A stretch of 48,569 nt of DNA, from the NCBI RefSeq assembly GCF_002154695.1, contig NZ_MTAV01000147.1, forward strand, positions 1-48,569, given 5' to 3'. Made by a program: the position numbers and the translations under genes. This document shows, piece after piece, positions 1 to 8,989 of the stretch. The DNA is from Nostoc sp. T09 (GTDB taxonomy: Bacteria > Cyanobacteriota > Cyanobacteriia > Cyanobacteriales > Nostocaceae). The first letter of the stretch is position 1, and each line of letters opens with the position of its first letter. Below the pieces are notes generated by a model. It did not search any database. It was not told the DNA's origin and was given only the letters and a program-made list of their open reading frames with translations.

Positions 1-91
1 GGGTTTACGTGCTATGTCCTTTATCCAGTCTGCTTTGTAGCTTCTATGTCACCCCTTCAGATGCAACATTTTAGCTGTCTCAGTCCAGTAG

Positions 92-138
92 GGTGCGTTA
101 TAGCCAACGCTTAACGCACCGATAAAAATGGTGCGTTA
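92..138. repeat. GGTGCGTTA / TAACGCACC inverted repeat cluster
   Basis: GGTGCGTTA at 92-100, its complement TAACGCACC at 112-120, and GGTGCGTTA again at 130-138. Either outer copy can pair with the middle one to form a 9-bp hairpin. The same sequence type is scattered through many cyanobacterial intergenic regions (general knowledge). Function unknown. Confidence 0.6.
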
Positions 139-196
139 CGGCTAATTTTCATTATCTTAAAGCCTCAAATCCTTTCACAGCCATGACACACCCTAC

Positions 197-299
197 TGGC
201 GTGGCAAGCCTAAAGTTGTGCATTAGATTTATTTATTGGAAGGCGCTAAAGCGCAATTACAAACATTTTTTATTGCAACATTTTAGCCTTGCCACGCCA
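197..299. repeat. MITE-like inverted repeat element (~103 bp)
   Basis: The outer 12 bases TGGCGTGGCAAG (197-208) are exactly complementary to CTTGCCACGCCA (288-299). The arms continue imperfectly to about 25 bases each. A small inner hairpin (GCGCTAAAGCGC) lies near the centre, and CTACT occurs at both flanks, possibly as target duplication or part of the arm. No reading frame is inside. The form fits a miniature inverted-repeat element, but no transposase is visible to pair with it. Confidence 0.5.
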
Positions 300-342
300 C
301 TACTGAATATTTACTTTATAAATAGGCTCTAAAGTTGGAACT

Positions 343-723
343 CTAAGATAAAGAATCTAAATCTAGAGCTTGCATACCACGGCGCTCTGCAAATTCCAGC
401 ATACTTCCTAATTGTAACCAAAGTAGCAAACAAGTCAGTAAACCAACTGGTAAGCCCACTCCTAAAGCGAGGAGAGTGGGAAAGCCAAATATCTCGAAAC
501 CTGAGGAGAGAAATAGGCAAATACCACCAGTAATACCAATAAATGGCACAATGAGTTGTTTTAAAGAGGAACGCGGTTTAGTATTTTCTGACCGCGCACT
601 TGGCCATTTCTGAACAATTACCTTTAGAGTACCAGATAAGGCTATGCCAGAAGTTAATGCTGTTAAAAAACCAACAAGTAGTAGGAAATATGGTGGATGC
701 AGAGGGTAATAGTACATGAACAC
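343..723 (-). CDS. Small hypothetical membrane protein (3 TM)
   Basis: A 126-residue protein with three predicted membrane segments at about residues 12-31, 57-78 and 83-105. A short basic, Ser/Arg-rich loop (about 38-53) separates the first two, and a short acidic tail ends in LDLDSLS. I do not recognise a family. The initiator is followed by FMYYYPLHPPY, a short aromatic N-terminus before the first helix. It is transcribed in the same direction as the kinase-like gene that ends at 770, 46 bases upstream of its start, so co-transcription is possible. The hydrophobic layout and clean frame support a real gene; function unknown. Confidence 0.65.
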   Translation of the reverse strand: MFMYYYPLHPPYFLLLVGFLTALTSGIALSGTLKVIVQKWPSARSENTKPRSSLKQLIVPFIGITGGICLFLSSGFEIFGFPTLLALGVGLPVGLLTCLLLWLQLGSMLEFAERRGMQALDLDSLS

Positions 724-769
724 TCCTAATTTGTAAGAAAATTTAAAAGTAATTGGGCGTTTTTACTTG

Positions 770-2551
770 TTAGTTTTGACCTTGTACCCCATTACCACCA
801 AAAGCAATAAAGGATGTAGCTTTTGGCAGAATGGCCGCTGCGCCTTCTCTAGATAACTCTGTTAACAAGCCGATCGCTACATTTAACAAACGATTTGGCT
901 GTAAGTCATCTTTTACTAGGTTCCACAGGCGTTGAACTTCTTCTGTATGCAGACGGTCATCTTCAGTGAGGGCCAGCACCAATTGCTTACGGAGAAACTT
1001 ACCTTCCTCAGATAGGAGAAATTGCAAACCCATCTGTGCTGTAGGCAAGACATCAAAGCTATCATCAGTACGCGCGATCGCAATCAAATTCTCTAACCGC
1101 TGCCACTGGAATTTACCATCTTTAAACAGCACATTTAGTAACCGTCGCCGTAATTCGGGAGATTCTCCTGTCAGCAACCGTCGTGCGATGTAAGGATAAC
1201 CGACCTCAATAATTTTGAAATTAGGATTGAGGCTGAGAGCAATACCTTCCTGGGTGACTAGCGAACGAATAATCAAAGCAAACTTCGCTGGAACTCGGAA
1301 AGGATATTCGTACATCAATTCCGAGAACTCATCGGTAATCGTTTTGAAGTTAAAATCCCCAACGTTTTTGCCGATGGCGTTGCCTAACACTGATTCTAGT
1401 GCTGGCACAATTGGACAAATATTTGTGTCTGGTGTCAGAAAGCCCAACTTTACAAAGTCTGCGGCTAAGTCTAAGTAGTCTTTATTCACCAGATGCACTA
1501 AGGCATCAACTAGAGTTTCTTTGGTGGTTTCCTCCATTTGATCCATCATCCCGAAGTCTATGTAAGCCATCCGACCATCGGGCATGGCAAATAAATTTCC
1601 TGGATGGGGATCAGCATGGAAGAAACCGTATTCTAATAGCTGTTGTAAACCTGAGGTGACACCAATTTTGATGATTTCCTCTGGATCTAAACCTGCTTCG
1701 CGGATACTTTTCGTATCTGTTAGCTTAAAGCCGTTAATCCATTCCAAGGTTAAAACACGGCTATTGGTATAACGCCAATAAATACTCGGAACTTTGACAC
1801 TGGGGTCATCACGGAAGTTATGTGCAAATTTTTCCGCATTGCGACCTTCATTGATGTAATCGATTTCCTCAAATAACTTGGTGCCAAACTCGTCCACAAT
1901 TAAGGTGAGGTCGTGACCGAGATTGAGGGGTAACCAAGGCGCTAGCCAACTTGCTGCCCAACGTAACAGATACAGGTCACGTGTCAAAATTGGTCGTAAG
2001 TTAGGGCGTTGCACCTTCACTGCTACTTCTTCGCCACTGAGCAAGCGACCACGATAAACTTGGCCCAAGCTAGCCGCTGCTACCGGTTTAGGTGACAGTT
2101 CGGCAAATACTTCGTGAATTGGGCGATCGAGTTCAGTCTCGATAATCTGATAGGCTAGTACATTATCGAAAGCTGGCAATTGGTCTTGCAGCTTGATCAA
2201 TTCTTCTAAGAAGTCTTTGCGTATCAGATCGGGCCTGGTCGATAGAGCTTGACCAACTTTAATAAAAGTAGGACCAAGGCGAGTGAGCAGTTCTCGTAAC
2301 TGAGTGGCGCGTTTCCTCTTGTTCTGCTCTACTTGATTTTGCCATTCATCCCACTTCAGACTCAGAATAAATCCAGCAAAAGACCAGATAATTGTTAGTA
2401 AACGTCCCCACGCCAGCCAGGGACGGTAACTATAGTAACGAGCGATCGCGTCTGGATTGTAGCGCCTTAGCTGAGCAGATTGATACTGACCCACGCTTTT
2501 ATTTGCCTCATCAACTGGGAAATTTACACTTTTTTTGTTGGTTTCCAACAT
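770..2551 (-). CDS. AarF/ABC1/UbiB family kinase-like protein
   Basis: A 593-residue member of the ABC1/UbiB atypical kinase family. In other organisms these proteins support quinone or prenyl-lipid metabolism, using an ATPase activity rather than ordinary protein phosphorylation. The family signatures are all present: the KxGQ motif (KVGQ, 98-101), the Ala-rich loop (AAASLGQ, 158-164) replacing the usual Gly-rich loop, the VAVKVQRP strand lysine (176-183), the catalytic HADPHPGN (312-319) and the metal-binding DFG (IDFGMM, 331-336). Cyanobacteria carry several paralogues, most with the 550-680 residue length seen here, and they are thought to act at thylakoid or plastoquinone level. A hydrophobic stretch around 50-65 may touch the membrane. 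No quinone biosynthesis gene is adjacent, so the substrate is not indicated by context. Confidence 0.9.
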   Translation of the reverse strand: MLETNKKSVNFPVDEANKSVGQYQSAQLRRYNPDAIARYYSYRPWLAWGRLLTIIWSFAGFILSLKWDEWQNQVEQNKRKRATQLRELLTRLGPTFIKVGQALSTRPDLIRKDFLEELIKLQDQLPAFDNVLAYQIIETELDRPIHEVFAELSPKPVAAASLGQVYRGRLLSGEEVAVKVQRPNLRPILTRDLYLLRWAASWLAPWLPLNLGHDLTLIVDEFGTKLFEEIDYINEGRNAEKFAHNFRDDPSVKVPSIYWRYTNSRVLTLEWINGFKLTDTKSIREAGLDPEEIIKIGVTSGLQQLLEYGFFHADPHPGNLFAMPDGRMAYIDFGMMDQMEETTKETLVDALVHLVNKDYLDLAADFVKLGFLTPDTNICPIVPALESVLGNAIGKNVGDFNFKTITDEFSELMYEYPFRVPAKFALIIRSLVTQEGIALSLNPNFKIIEVGYPYIARRLLTGESPELRRRLLNVLFKDGKFQWQRLENLIAIARTDDSFDVLPTAQMGLQFLLSEEGKFLRKQLVLALTEDDRLHTEEVQRLWNLVKDDLQPNRLLNVAIGLLTELSREGAAAILPKATSFIAFGGNGVQGQN

Positions 2552-2838
2552 TACTTGCTGATTGCAAGTACCGGATACCGATAGTTCTTATAAAACACAA
2601 TAAAGATTTACCCATTTCTGGATAATTTTTGTGGCAATATTTCAGCCTACTTTACTGCTGAGTTTTTGTTATCTTTTTCTTAATTATACTTTAGAAAACT
2701 ACAAATATTCCCTCTCTATAAGGATTTTGGGTATTTATGTAATATTAAACACATTTTAAAATGGGGTTTTTACTGCCGAAATAGTCAAGGTTGAATAGTT
2801 ATTTATTTCCCTACACCCCTACTCCCTTACCTTATTCC

Positions 2839-3273
2839 TTATAGCCACTCCCCACCGTGGAAACGCCAACGTGGAAATATGATACGCATGAGGCTTTGGG
2901 AGGCAATGAAAACTGCTAGCCATACGATGCTGTAATGCAAGAGCAAGACTTGTGGTGGTAGTTCTTCTTTAGGTACGGGTATTGGTAAAAAGCCAAACAG
3001 TTTTACGCCACAGAAGAGGAAGATAAATTCCCAAATTCCTGCCAAGAGTTGATAAGCTGCGGGCCAGTCCCTATCCCAACGGAATTTTTGCAGATAGTTA
3101 TAAAGTACATCCCAACCCAAGCCGAAGATAGCAACATAGGCAAGTATCCAGAAATAAACTGAGTTAGAGCCTGGCCCAATTAAACCTACTGCAAAAGGTA
3201 AAGAGACTAATACGCCTACAGTTACCAATAGTAATAATCGAGTTTGCCACCGACCAAATAAAGTTGGAGTCAT
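2839..3273 (-). CDS. Hypothetical membrane protein (4 TM)
   Basis: A 144-residue protein with about four hydrophobic segments (roughly residues 12-32, 38-53, 72-96 and 107-126) and a C-terminus ending RWRFHGGEWL. Trp and Phe are abundant near segment ends, as is usual for inner-membrane proteins. Similar-length proteins of unknown function are common in cyanobacteria; I cannot name a family. It lies downstream of the SGNH hydrolase, but a Rho-independent terminator at 3321-3344 separates them, so it probably has its own promoter in the 3274-3320 region. Confidence 0.65.
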   Translation of the reverse strand: MTPTLFGRWQTRLLLLVTVGVLVSLPFAVGLIGPGSNSVYFWILAYVAIFGLGWDVLYNYLQKFRWDRDWPAAYQLLAGIWEFIFLFCGVKLFGFLPIPVPKEELPPQVLLLHYSIVWLAVFIASQSLMRIIFPRWRFHGGEWL

Positions 3274-3320
3274 AACAATGCTGAGTACTGAGTTTAATTG
3301 AGCTTTATCATACTCATATT

Positions 3321-3344
3321 AAAAAACTCCACAAGATTGTGGAG
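3321..3344 (-). terminator. Rho-independent terminator of the SGNH hydrolase gene
   Basis: On the minus strand the arms CTCCACAA and TTGTGGAG (3327-3344) form a short-loop hairpin followed directly by six T residues (3326-3321). It sits 27 bases after the stop of the hydrolase gene. Confidence 0.8.
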
Positions 3345-3370
3345 CTTTCCGTAAAAATGGGAAATATTGT

Positions 3371-4081
3371 TTAAATTGCTACGGGAGAATGATAGGTGGC
3401 AAGTGCTTCCCAATTGATAACATCCTCTAATAAAGCTTGATAGCCTATGGTGTTGGGGTGAAGTCCATCGTCACTGATGCGTTTGCACCTCCAAAGTTCA
3501 CCGCGTTCTATCCATTGGTCGAAAATATCGAGATAGGGAATTCGGCGTTTATTGCAAGCAATTCTAGTGGCTTCTTTGTAGCGGTACTGATCGGCATGAT
3601 TGTAGTAGAAGCAATCGAGAAATGGCATTTTGGTTTCATCAACTGGAACCATACCAACAAATACTACAGGGCAGAGTTGTTGTGCTTGTTCTAGTAGCTC
3701 GGCTATTTGCGATTCAAATAAAGCAAAATCTGTATAATTTCTTCCATTGGGACGCGCCAACCGCGCTGAATCATTTACCCCTACCGATAAAATAATCAAG
3801 TCGGGGACACGATTTCGCAGTTCACCTCGATGGCGAAATTCTACTTCTAGCCTTTGGGCAACTTGCTGGGTGCGATCGCCTCGTACTCCCAAGTTATAAA
3901 GAACATGACCAGTACTATCCGGTAACATCCACTGTCGCCGTAGTTGTTCGACCCAGCCTCCTTTGTCCGGATCGCCAAAGCCATATACTAAGCTATCCCC
4001 CAGTGCGATAATCTTCAAAGGCTGACAATGGTTTGGTGGTACAGACAGCTGCATTGAGGAAGGTCGCTCGAATGTTTGCAT
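3371..4081 (-). CDS. SGNH/GDSL-family hydrolase (lipase/esterase-like)
   Basis: A 236-residue protein with the four SGNH blocks. Block I is GDSLVYG (28-34, nucleophile Ser30). Block II is the glycine of the GVRGD region. Block III is GVNDSAR, with the catalytic Asn. Block V is DGLHP, with Asp205 and His208 completing the triad. These enzymes hydrolyse ester or thioester bonds in lipids, acyl-CoA or acetylated sugars; the substrate cannot be inferred here. No signal peptide is evident, since the first 20 residues are polar, so it is probably cytoplasmic. It is transcribed alone: a terminator follows, and the CPBP protease gene upstream ends 69 bases before its start codon. Confidence 0.88.
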   Translation of the reverse strand: MQTFERPSSMQLSVPPNHCQPLKIIALGDSLVYGFGDPDKGGWVEQLRRQWMLPDSTGHVLYNLGVRGDRTQQVAQRLEVEFRHRGELRNRVPDLIILSVGVNDSARLARPNGRNYTDFALFESQIAELLEQAQQLCPVVFVGMVPVDETKMPFLDCFYYNHADQYRYKEATRIACNKRRIPYLDIFDQWIERGELWRCKRISDDGLHPNTIGYQALLEDVINWEALATYHSPVAI

Positions 4082-4150
4082 CTTAAAAAAGACTATATTT
4101 TATATCTTTACAAGATTCTATACATTTCTACACCATTACAGAGTATCTTT

Positions 4151-5041
4151 CTACTCTCTACCGTGGGAAGAGTTGATCAAGTAAGGAACTAAATCATCTT
4201 TGCGAGGCCAGTTGCGATAGAGAAAGCGAACTAGCAAAGGCAGTGAAATCAGCATGAGTACAATGCCAATCCACCAACTAGAACGTAATTGTTCTAAAAG
4301 GTTCGCTGCTGAAGTAGTAGTTTTTGAACCACTGGATAACAACCCCATTCCTACTGCTAGCGAATTGTTGAACGCATGGCAGGCGATCGGTACAATGAGC
4401 GTGCGGGTTTTGATATATAAAACCCCCATGATGATGCCGAAAAGGGTCAATCCCAGTACATTGGCGTGTAAAATTCCGAACAGCACCCCAGAAGCTACCA
4501 AGGCAGTTTGAATACCCCACTTACTTACCCAGCGCTGCAAAATAATACCTCGAAAGAGAAATTCCTCAGTAATTGGCGCGACTATTATGTATACGATTGC
4601 AGCCAGGAGATTATAAAACGGTGGTGAAGTAGTGCGAGCAGATGGACTGGTGGCAACTTGGCGCATAACACTTTCTACAAAAGTAGGCGCTGCCAATGAT
4701 AGTAAATAAAATGACACCAAATAGGCACTGAGGAAAAACAGAATAATTAATAAGACTAACCCGACCATCGGCAGCCATTTATGCCTATTTGGTACTCGTC
4801 CTAGGACATATTTCATGTCAATTCCATAGCGGTCGAAGTCTTCTAGTGACCAAAGGCAAAGGAATCCAAAAATCAAAATATAGAGGATTAATGTTACGAT
4901 TTGGGCGTTAAATTTGACAGCAGTAATTCCTTGAAGAACCCCTAAGGCAATACCAAAACCAAGTGATAATAGTAAACCCCGCACAAATAAATTACGAACT
5001 TTGAGCTTGAGGAATGGATTATGGGAATTATCGGGTTTCAT
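4151..5041 (-). CDS. CPBP family intramembrane glutamic endopeptidase
   Basis: A 296-residue polytopic membrane protein of the CPBP (Rce1-like/ABI) family. The diagnostic motifs are EEFLFRG (Glu159, Glu160, Arg164), a His in the next helix (His192, in the HANVLGL region) and HAFNNS (His222, Asn226). Together these form the glutamate-type active site inside the membrane. About seven to eight hydrophobic segments are visible, including 21-40, 48-66, 90-116, 145-157 and 179-210. In bacteria such proteins can process membrane peptides or give bacteriocin self-immunity, and cyanobacteria have many paralogues of unknown substrate. No peptide or prenyltransferase gene is nearby, so the role stays open. 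Confidence 0.88.
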   Translation of the reverse strand: MKPDNSHNPFLKLKVRNLFVRGLLLSLGFGIALGVLQGITAVKFNAQIVTLILYILIFGFLCLWSLEDFDRYGIDMKYVLGRVPNRHKWLPMVGLVLLIILFFLSAYLVSFYLLSLAAPTFVESVMRQVATSPSARTTSPPFYNLLAAIVYIIVAPITEEFLFRGIILQRWVSKWGIQTALVASGVLFGILHANVLGLTLFGIIMGVLYIKTRTLIVPIACHAFNNSLAVGMGLLSSGSKTTTSAANLLEQLRSSWWIGIVLMLISLPLLVRFLYRNWPRKDDLVPYLINSSHGRE

Positions 5042-5224
5042 AAATCAATGGTGGGCGATCGCCTATAGTTTTGTTAGCTGTCACCAAAACAGTTCTGAGT
5101 CAAGAGTACTGAGTTATCAGTTAAACCAGAAGCGCAAAACTCTGTACTTTCAAGTCACTGTTAACTGACTACTGTGCAATGATTTCATCTCCATTTTTGT
5201 CCACTCAGCACTCAAAACTTGGCA

Positions 5225-7183
5225 CTAAGTGGGAGGCTGATTAAATACCCACTTCAACCACTGGCTAAAAGAACTTAGGGTATTCAAACGCTGCACTCCA
5301 GGGGCACGGGCAGCAGCAAGTCCATCAACGGCGACTAATGCGGCATACTGCAAGCCTAAGAAACTATCAACTGCGGCATAAGGACCACCGAGAGTAATTG
5401 CCCCAGCAGCATACATTTGACCTTTAGTATTACGCATTTCTACTAACTCAAAATTGTTCGCCACAACCAACCGCCCCAGGTGATTGAGTGGCAGATTGTA
5501 ATGTTTCACCAAGTCATCTAAGAGGGGATTGGTCTGTACTTTGGCATCTAAGCCAGTGGCATCAACAATAAAGTCAGCCTCCAGTTTCATTTCTCCCAGA
5601 CCCTTTTCGCGGATATGGGTAATAGTTCGGTTTTGGCTACCCTGTTCCACACCCAGCACTTCACCAAAAGTAATTTGATACCAGCCTTCTCTTAACCCTT
5701 GTTCGGTAATATACTGCCAGTCGTGGCGATCGGCGGTAGTAGTGCCACCCCAATCTGCTAGTAAGCTTTTGCGTTCATCGGGGCTAGCTTTTTCTAGCAT
5801 TACCCGCAATTCACCGCCCCAACAAGCTTTAGGCCAGTTAAAGGGCTGGAATTCGTAATGATTTTTCACTAAGCGCGTGGCTTTTTGGAATTTGTTACCT
5901 TGGGGTTTAGGCGATCGCATTAAGTGCAAAACTGTAATATTCCGGTTTTTATTGCGCGCTTCATAAATTCGCTGCACAATCCGCGAAGCCACAATTCCCC
6001 GCCCTCGCAGTAACACAGTACCACCCTGTTGCTCTAGCTGCTGATAAACATGATCGTGTTCCTCATAAGCATTCACAACAGCTTTAAAGTCTTGATATTT
6101 TTCTCTATAAGCTTGTAAATCTGGCAAAAACTGAATGGCTGGATAGCCTGTTGCCAAGTGCAAATAACGTGTAATTAAAAAAGCATAATTTCTCGGACCG
6201 CGAGAATAGGCTACACAATATCTCCCATCCTCAGTTTTGCGAATTGCCCTAACTCGTCCATAACGATATATTTGTTGCCAGCCAATACGCTTTCCTTCCC
6301 GGTCGATGGAATTAAAAACATTACCTGCACGGGGAGTATAAGTATCTACAAATGTTGGTTCGGCAAACACCTGCCATAAATATTTGAATGCTGAGTTGGG
6401 CTTACCTTGAGTAAAGTCATGCCAAGCTTCTCTTAAAGCATAGCTAGGCCAGCCCCAAATGTTGTCAGGACAGGAGTCAGAATTAGACCTTAATCTTTCA
6501 TATAAAGGAATTTGCGAATTCAAACAGAGGCGCTTATAACGGGCGTAAGGCTCTGCTTCTAATCCCAAAGCCACAATTTTGTCAGCACGGACACCACAAA
6601 TCCGCAGCAAATCCGTCCAGATAAAGCTACCCAGCCCTGCCCCAATCGCAAGATAATCACATTCATCCACAGGTAAGCCTGTAGCGTGAAGCGCTTGCAC
6701 AACCACCTGCTGTGCCTGAAATGCTGGTGGTGGAAAATTGCTTCCTAATGGTGTTATAGCCGGAGCAGCAGGCAAACTAGGATCTGGGAGATTGGTATTG
6801 GGATTAAAGTGAATTGTTGAAGGAGGGCTAGTAACTGGTGCAGGTGCGTTGATACTAAAGGTCACTGCGATCGTGTAGGGACCAATTTGTACCGTGTCAC
6901 CGTTAGCCAAAACGCTGCGTGTTTGTCGTTGTCCGTTGACAAATACACCGTTGACACTACCTTGATCGCTCACTACTAGCTGGTTTTGTTCCCAATCAAT
7001 TAGAGCATGGTAGCGAGAAACTTCATTACTATTCAGCAGCATTCGCGAGACACGCTCTCCCCTCAGTTCGCTTGGTAAGCGCACGAATTCTCGACCAAAA
7101 GCGATCGGTACACTTAATCTAGGTTCTCGTCGTTCTCCCGTAGCTGGATCGTCCCAACTTAATTGAATTTGTAAGTTTGTCAT
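5225..7183 (-). CDS. FHA domain fused to FAD/NAD(P)-dependent oxidoreductase
   Basis: A 652-residue two-part protein. Residues about 25-105 form a forkhead-associated (FHA) phosphothreonine-binding domain, with the Gly-Arg at 30-31, SRYHA (56-60) and two NG turns (78-79, 83-84). A Pro-rich linker (112-155) follows. The rest is a flavoprotein-like module with a dinucleotide-binding glycine loop (GAGLGS, 181-186), a second Rossmann-type loop (GRGIVAS) and a late VDATG motif typical of FAD/NAD(P)-binding monooxygenases and related oxidoreductases. The protein is probably recruited to phosphothreonine partners and does redox chemistry, or only binds the nucleotide; substrate unknown. It lies 76 bases downstream of another FHA gene in the same direction. 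The ATG is inside a heptameric TTTGTCA/TTGGTCA repeat and lacks a clear ribosome site. Confidence 0.85.
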   Translation of the reverse strand: MTNLQIQLSWDDPATGERREPRLSVPIAFGREFVRLPSELRGERVSRMLLNSNEVSRYHALIDWEQNQLVVSDQGSVNGVFVNGQRQTRSVLANGDTVQIGPYTIAVTFSINAPAPVTSPPSTIHFNPNTNLPDPSLPAAPAITPLGSNFPPPAFQAQQVVVQALHATGLPVDECDYLAIGAGLGSFIWTDLLRICGVRADKIVALGLEAEPYARYKRLCLNSQIPLYERLRSNSDSCPDNIWGWPSYALREAWHDFTQGKPNSAFKYLWQVFAEPTFVDTYTPRAGNVFNSIDREGKRIGWQQIYRYGRVRAIRKTEDGRYCVAYSRGPRNYAFLITRYLHLATGYPAIQFLPDLQAYREKYQDFKAVVNAYEEHDHVYQQLEQQGGTVLLRGRGIVASRIVQRIYEARNKNRNITVLHLMRSPKPQGNKFQKATRLVKNHYEFQPFNWPKACWGGELRVMLEKASPDERKSLLADWGGTTTADRHDWQYITEQGLREGWYQITFGEVLGVEQGSQNRTITHIREKGLGEMKLEADFIVDATGLDAKVQTNPLLDDLVKHYNLPLNHLGRLVVANNFELVEMRNTKGQMYAAGAITLGGPYAAVDSFLGLQYAALVAVDGLAAARAPGVQRLNTLSSFSQWLKWVFNQPPT

Positions 7184-7218
7184 TTGTCATTGGTCATTTG
7201 TCATTGGTCATTTGTCCC
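7178..7218. repeat. Heptameric short tandem repeats (TTTGTCA / TTGGTCA)
   Basis: Alternating 7-bp units of TTTGTCA and TTGGTCA run across the start codon of the FHA-flavoprotein gene. Short tandemly repeated repetitive sequences of this type are characteristic of Nostocales. A run of CCCACAC-like units follows (about 7218-7250). Related copies occur at 20430-20459 and 25440-25466. Confidence 0.75.
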
Positions 7219-7259
7219 CCCACACTTCCCACACTCCCCACACTCCCTTCCTCATCCCT

Positions 7260-7859
7260 TCAATGATTGGGTGCTACCAACACACTAACGGCTGCGGCTA
7301 AGGATGTTCCACACCAAGGACAGCCAACTTGCAGATTCTCAGGCGGAGAGACTTTATGACATTTGGAGCACTCTAAGCCATAAACTCCTGGTGGCGGTGC
7401 AGGGGATATTGGTGGATGCTGGTGATGTCTAATTTGCACCTGTGGCTGCTGGTTGATTGGTGGTCTAGTGGGATGGGTACTTCCTATTGGTGGGATTGGT
7501 GGTGTCAAAATTGTTGCCGGAATACTGTTAATGGAAACAGCGGTGACTTTAACTTCCATTTGACCTAAATGGATAATGCTGCCCTCTGTTAACGGTAATT
7601 CACCTTGGACTAGTTGTTGTCTATCAACTAATGGGGGATTTTGCGATCGCAGGTTTCGGATATAAAAGCGTTGCTGCTGGGGGTGAAAAAATATTTCTAC
7701 GTGCAGACCGGATACTGTAGGGTTACTGACAACAATGTCGCACCGGAGTGGATCTCGACCGATGCGGACAGTGCCAGGATTTTTGCTTGGTTGTTGTTCG
7801 TAAATGTTCTGAGTTCTAGCTTGACCTGCATCGTGCCACTGTAAAGTTAGTGCATTCAT
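7260..7859 (-). CDS. FHA domain protein with C-terminal zinc ribbon
   Basis: A 199-residue protein. Residues about 29-108 are an FHA domain, with the GRD loop, the VSGLHVE core and a terminal LGQ turn, so it likely binds phosphothreonine peptides. A Pro/His-rich linker (115-160) leads to a CxxC...CxxC zinc ribbon (CSKC and CPWC) in the last 35 residues. No enzyme domain is present, which suggests an adaptor role. It precedes the FHA-flavoprotein in the same direction, and the two may form a phosphorylation-dependent complex. No Ser/Thr kinase gene is in the window. The assignment of both domains is firm; the partner is inferred. Confidence 0.82.
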   Translation of the reverse strand: MNALTLQWHDAGQARTQNIYEQQPSKNPGTVRIGRDPLRCDIVVSNPTVSGLHVEIFFHPQQQRFYIRNLRSQNPPLVDRQQLVQGELPLTEGSIIHLGQMEVKVTAVSINSIPATILTPPIPPIGSTHPTRPPINQQPQVQIRHHQHPPISPAPPPGVYGLECSKCHKVSPPENLQVGCPWCGTSLAAAVSVLVAPNH

Positions 7860-7986
7860 CGTTCTAACTTAGTAACTTTTATATAGTTACTTCAACTCCT
7901 TTCTGTGCGATTCCTAACACGATTAGGCAGGAGCAAGCAAGTATTTAGAAAAAACTTCAAACAAAACAATATATCTCATCTTCGCT

Positions 7987-8652
7987 TTATCTCGAAGATG
8001 CTAACTTATCTGCAATGCGTGTAGTTTCTGGCAGTCTATATTTAGTTGTGCAACGCAATACGTAGTCAATTGCTGTAGGTAAACTAACTCGATGACCACT
8101 GGATATATACAAAGGCTTGACTCCTGTGCGCGTGCGTAAAACTGCACCAATTGTTTCACCCTTGTGTATTAGCGGTTGGTAGCTACCTTTTGCTTCTGGT
8201 ACTTCGTCATACTTGCCAATTAATAAGGATTTTGCTACCCCAATTGTTGGCATATCTATAAGCAACCCTAGATGGCTAGCTATGCCAAGTCTGCGAGGAT
8301 GAGCGATTCCTTGACCGTCACAGAGAATCAGGTTTGGTGTAATTTTAACTTTTTCTAGAGCATCAAGTACAGCTGGGATTTCCCGAAATGAGAGGAAGCC
8401 CGGAATATAAGGAAAAGTGGTAGGACGACGCGCTAGGGTAGTCTCAACTACTTGCAAGTGGGGGAAACTCAGCACGGCGACTGCTGCACGGCTAATCGTA
8501 CCATCAGCTTCAAAACCCATGTCCACTCCCGCGACATATTGGATAGGTTCTTGCAGTTGATCTTCTGTAATTATCTGATTTCGCAATTTTTCTTGAATTG
8601 CGATCGCTTCTTCTAGGTTATGGGGCCACGCATGTTCTTGATAAATCTTCAT
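7987..8652 (-). CDS. nfi: Endonuclease V (deoxyinosine 3' endonuclease)
   Basis: A 221-residue protein matching endonuclease V in length and motifs. These include GVDMGF with the metal-binding Asp near residue 45, FREIP, LCDGQGIAHPRRLG (second acidic residue and the conserved HPRR), and GVAKS with its lysine. The enzyme nicks DNA at the second phosphodiester bond 3' to deoxyinosine, starting repair of adenine deamination, and some homologues act on inosine in RNA. The first codons, ATG AAG ATT TAT, are unambiguous. It is followed by a CATCTTCG...CGAAGATG hairpin overlapping its stop (7977-8000), which lacks a strong T-run. The gene stands alone. Confidence 0.92.
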   Translation of the reverse strand: MKIYQEHAWPHNLEEAIAIQEKLRNQIITEDQLQEPIQYVAGVDMGFEADGTISRAAVAVLSFPHLQVVETTLARRPTTFPYIPGFLSFREIPAVLDALEKVKITPNLILCDGQGIAHPRRLGIASHLGLLIDMPTIGVAKSLLIGKYDEVPEAKGSYQPLIHKGETIGAVLRTRTGVKPLYISSGHRVSLPTAIDYVLRCTTKYRLPETTRIADKLASSR

Positions 8653-8989
8653 ATTTAAGTTTTGACTTAATAAAATTCAAAGGCTATATCGCCCGAAATC
8701 GCTATTAGCAATAGTTTATCTACTATTACCAGTAATTTATTTTTTTGTAACTTTTTGCTAAAGTTAAAGTGCCACCATTATTTATTTAACCTTAGTAATT
8801 ATTTAATTAGATCTTTATTTAAAAAAATAGCTAGGTAAAACAACAACACAGATACTGCGAATGCTTTTTAATTTATTTATTACTTTGTGCGTGGAGTATT
8901 CTTATTGATTTTGGAATTATTTTCCGTCCTATCACGATTGTCAATTATGGAGAAAGAGGCGTTGCCATGAAGTTTGATAAAGCTCAATA

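Larger units (their letters stand above)
1..342. other. Repeat-rich gene-free stretch
   Basis: I see no credible gene here. It holds copies of a GGTGCGTTA/TAACGCACC element (92-138) and a long inverted repeat (197-299), listed separately. It ends at the stop codon of the minus-strand membrane protein at 343. Confidence 0.6.
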
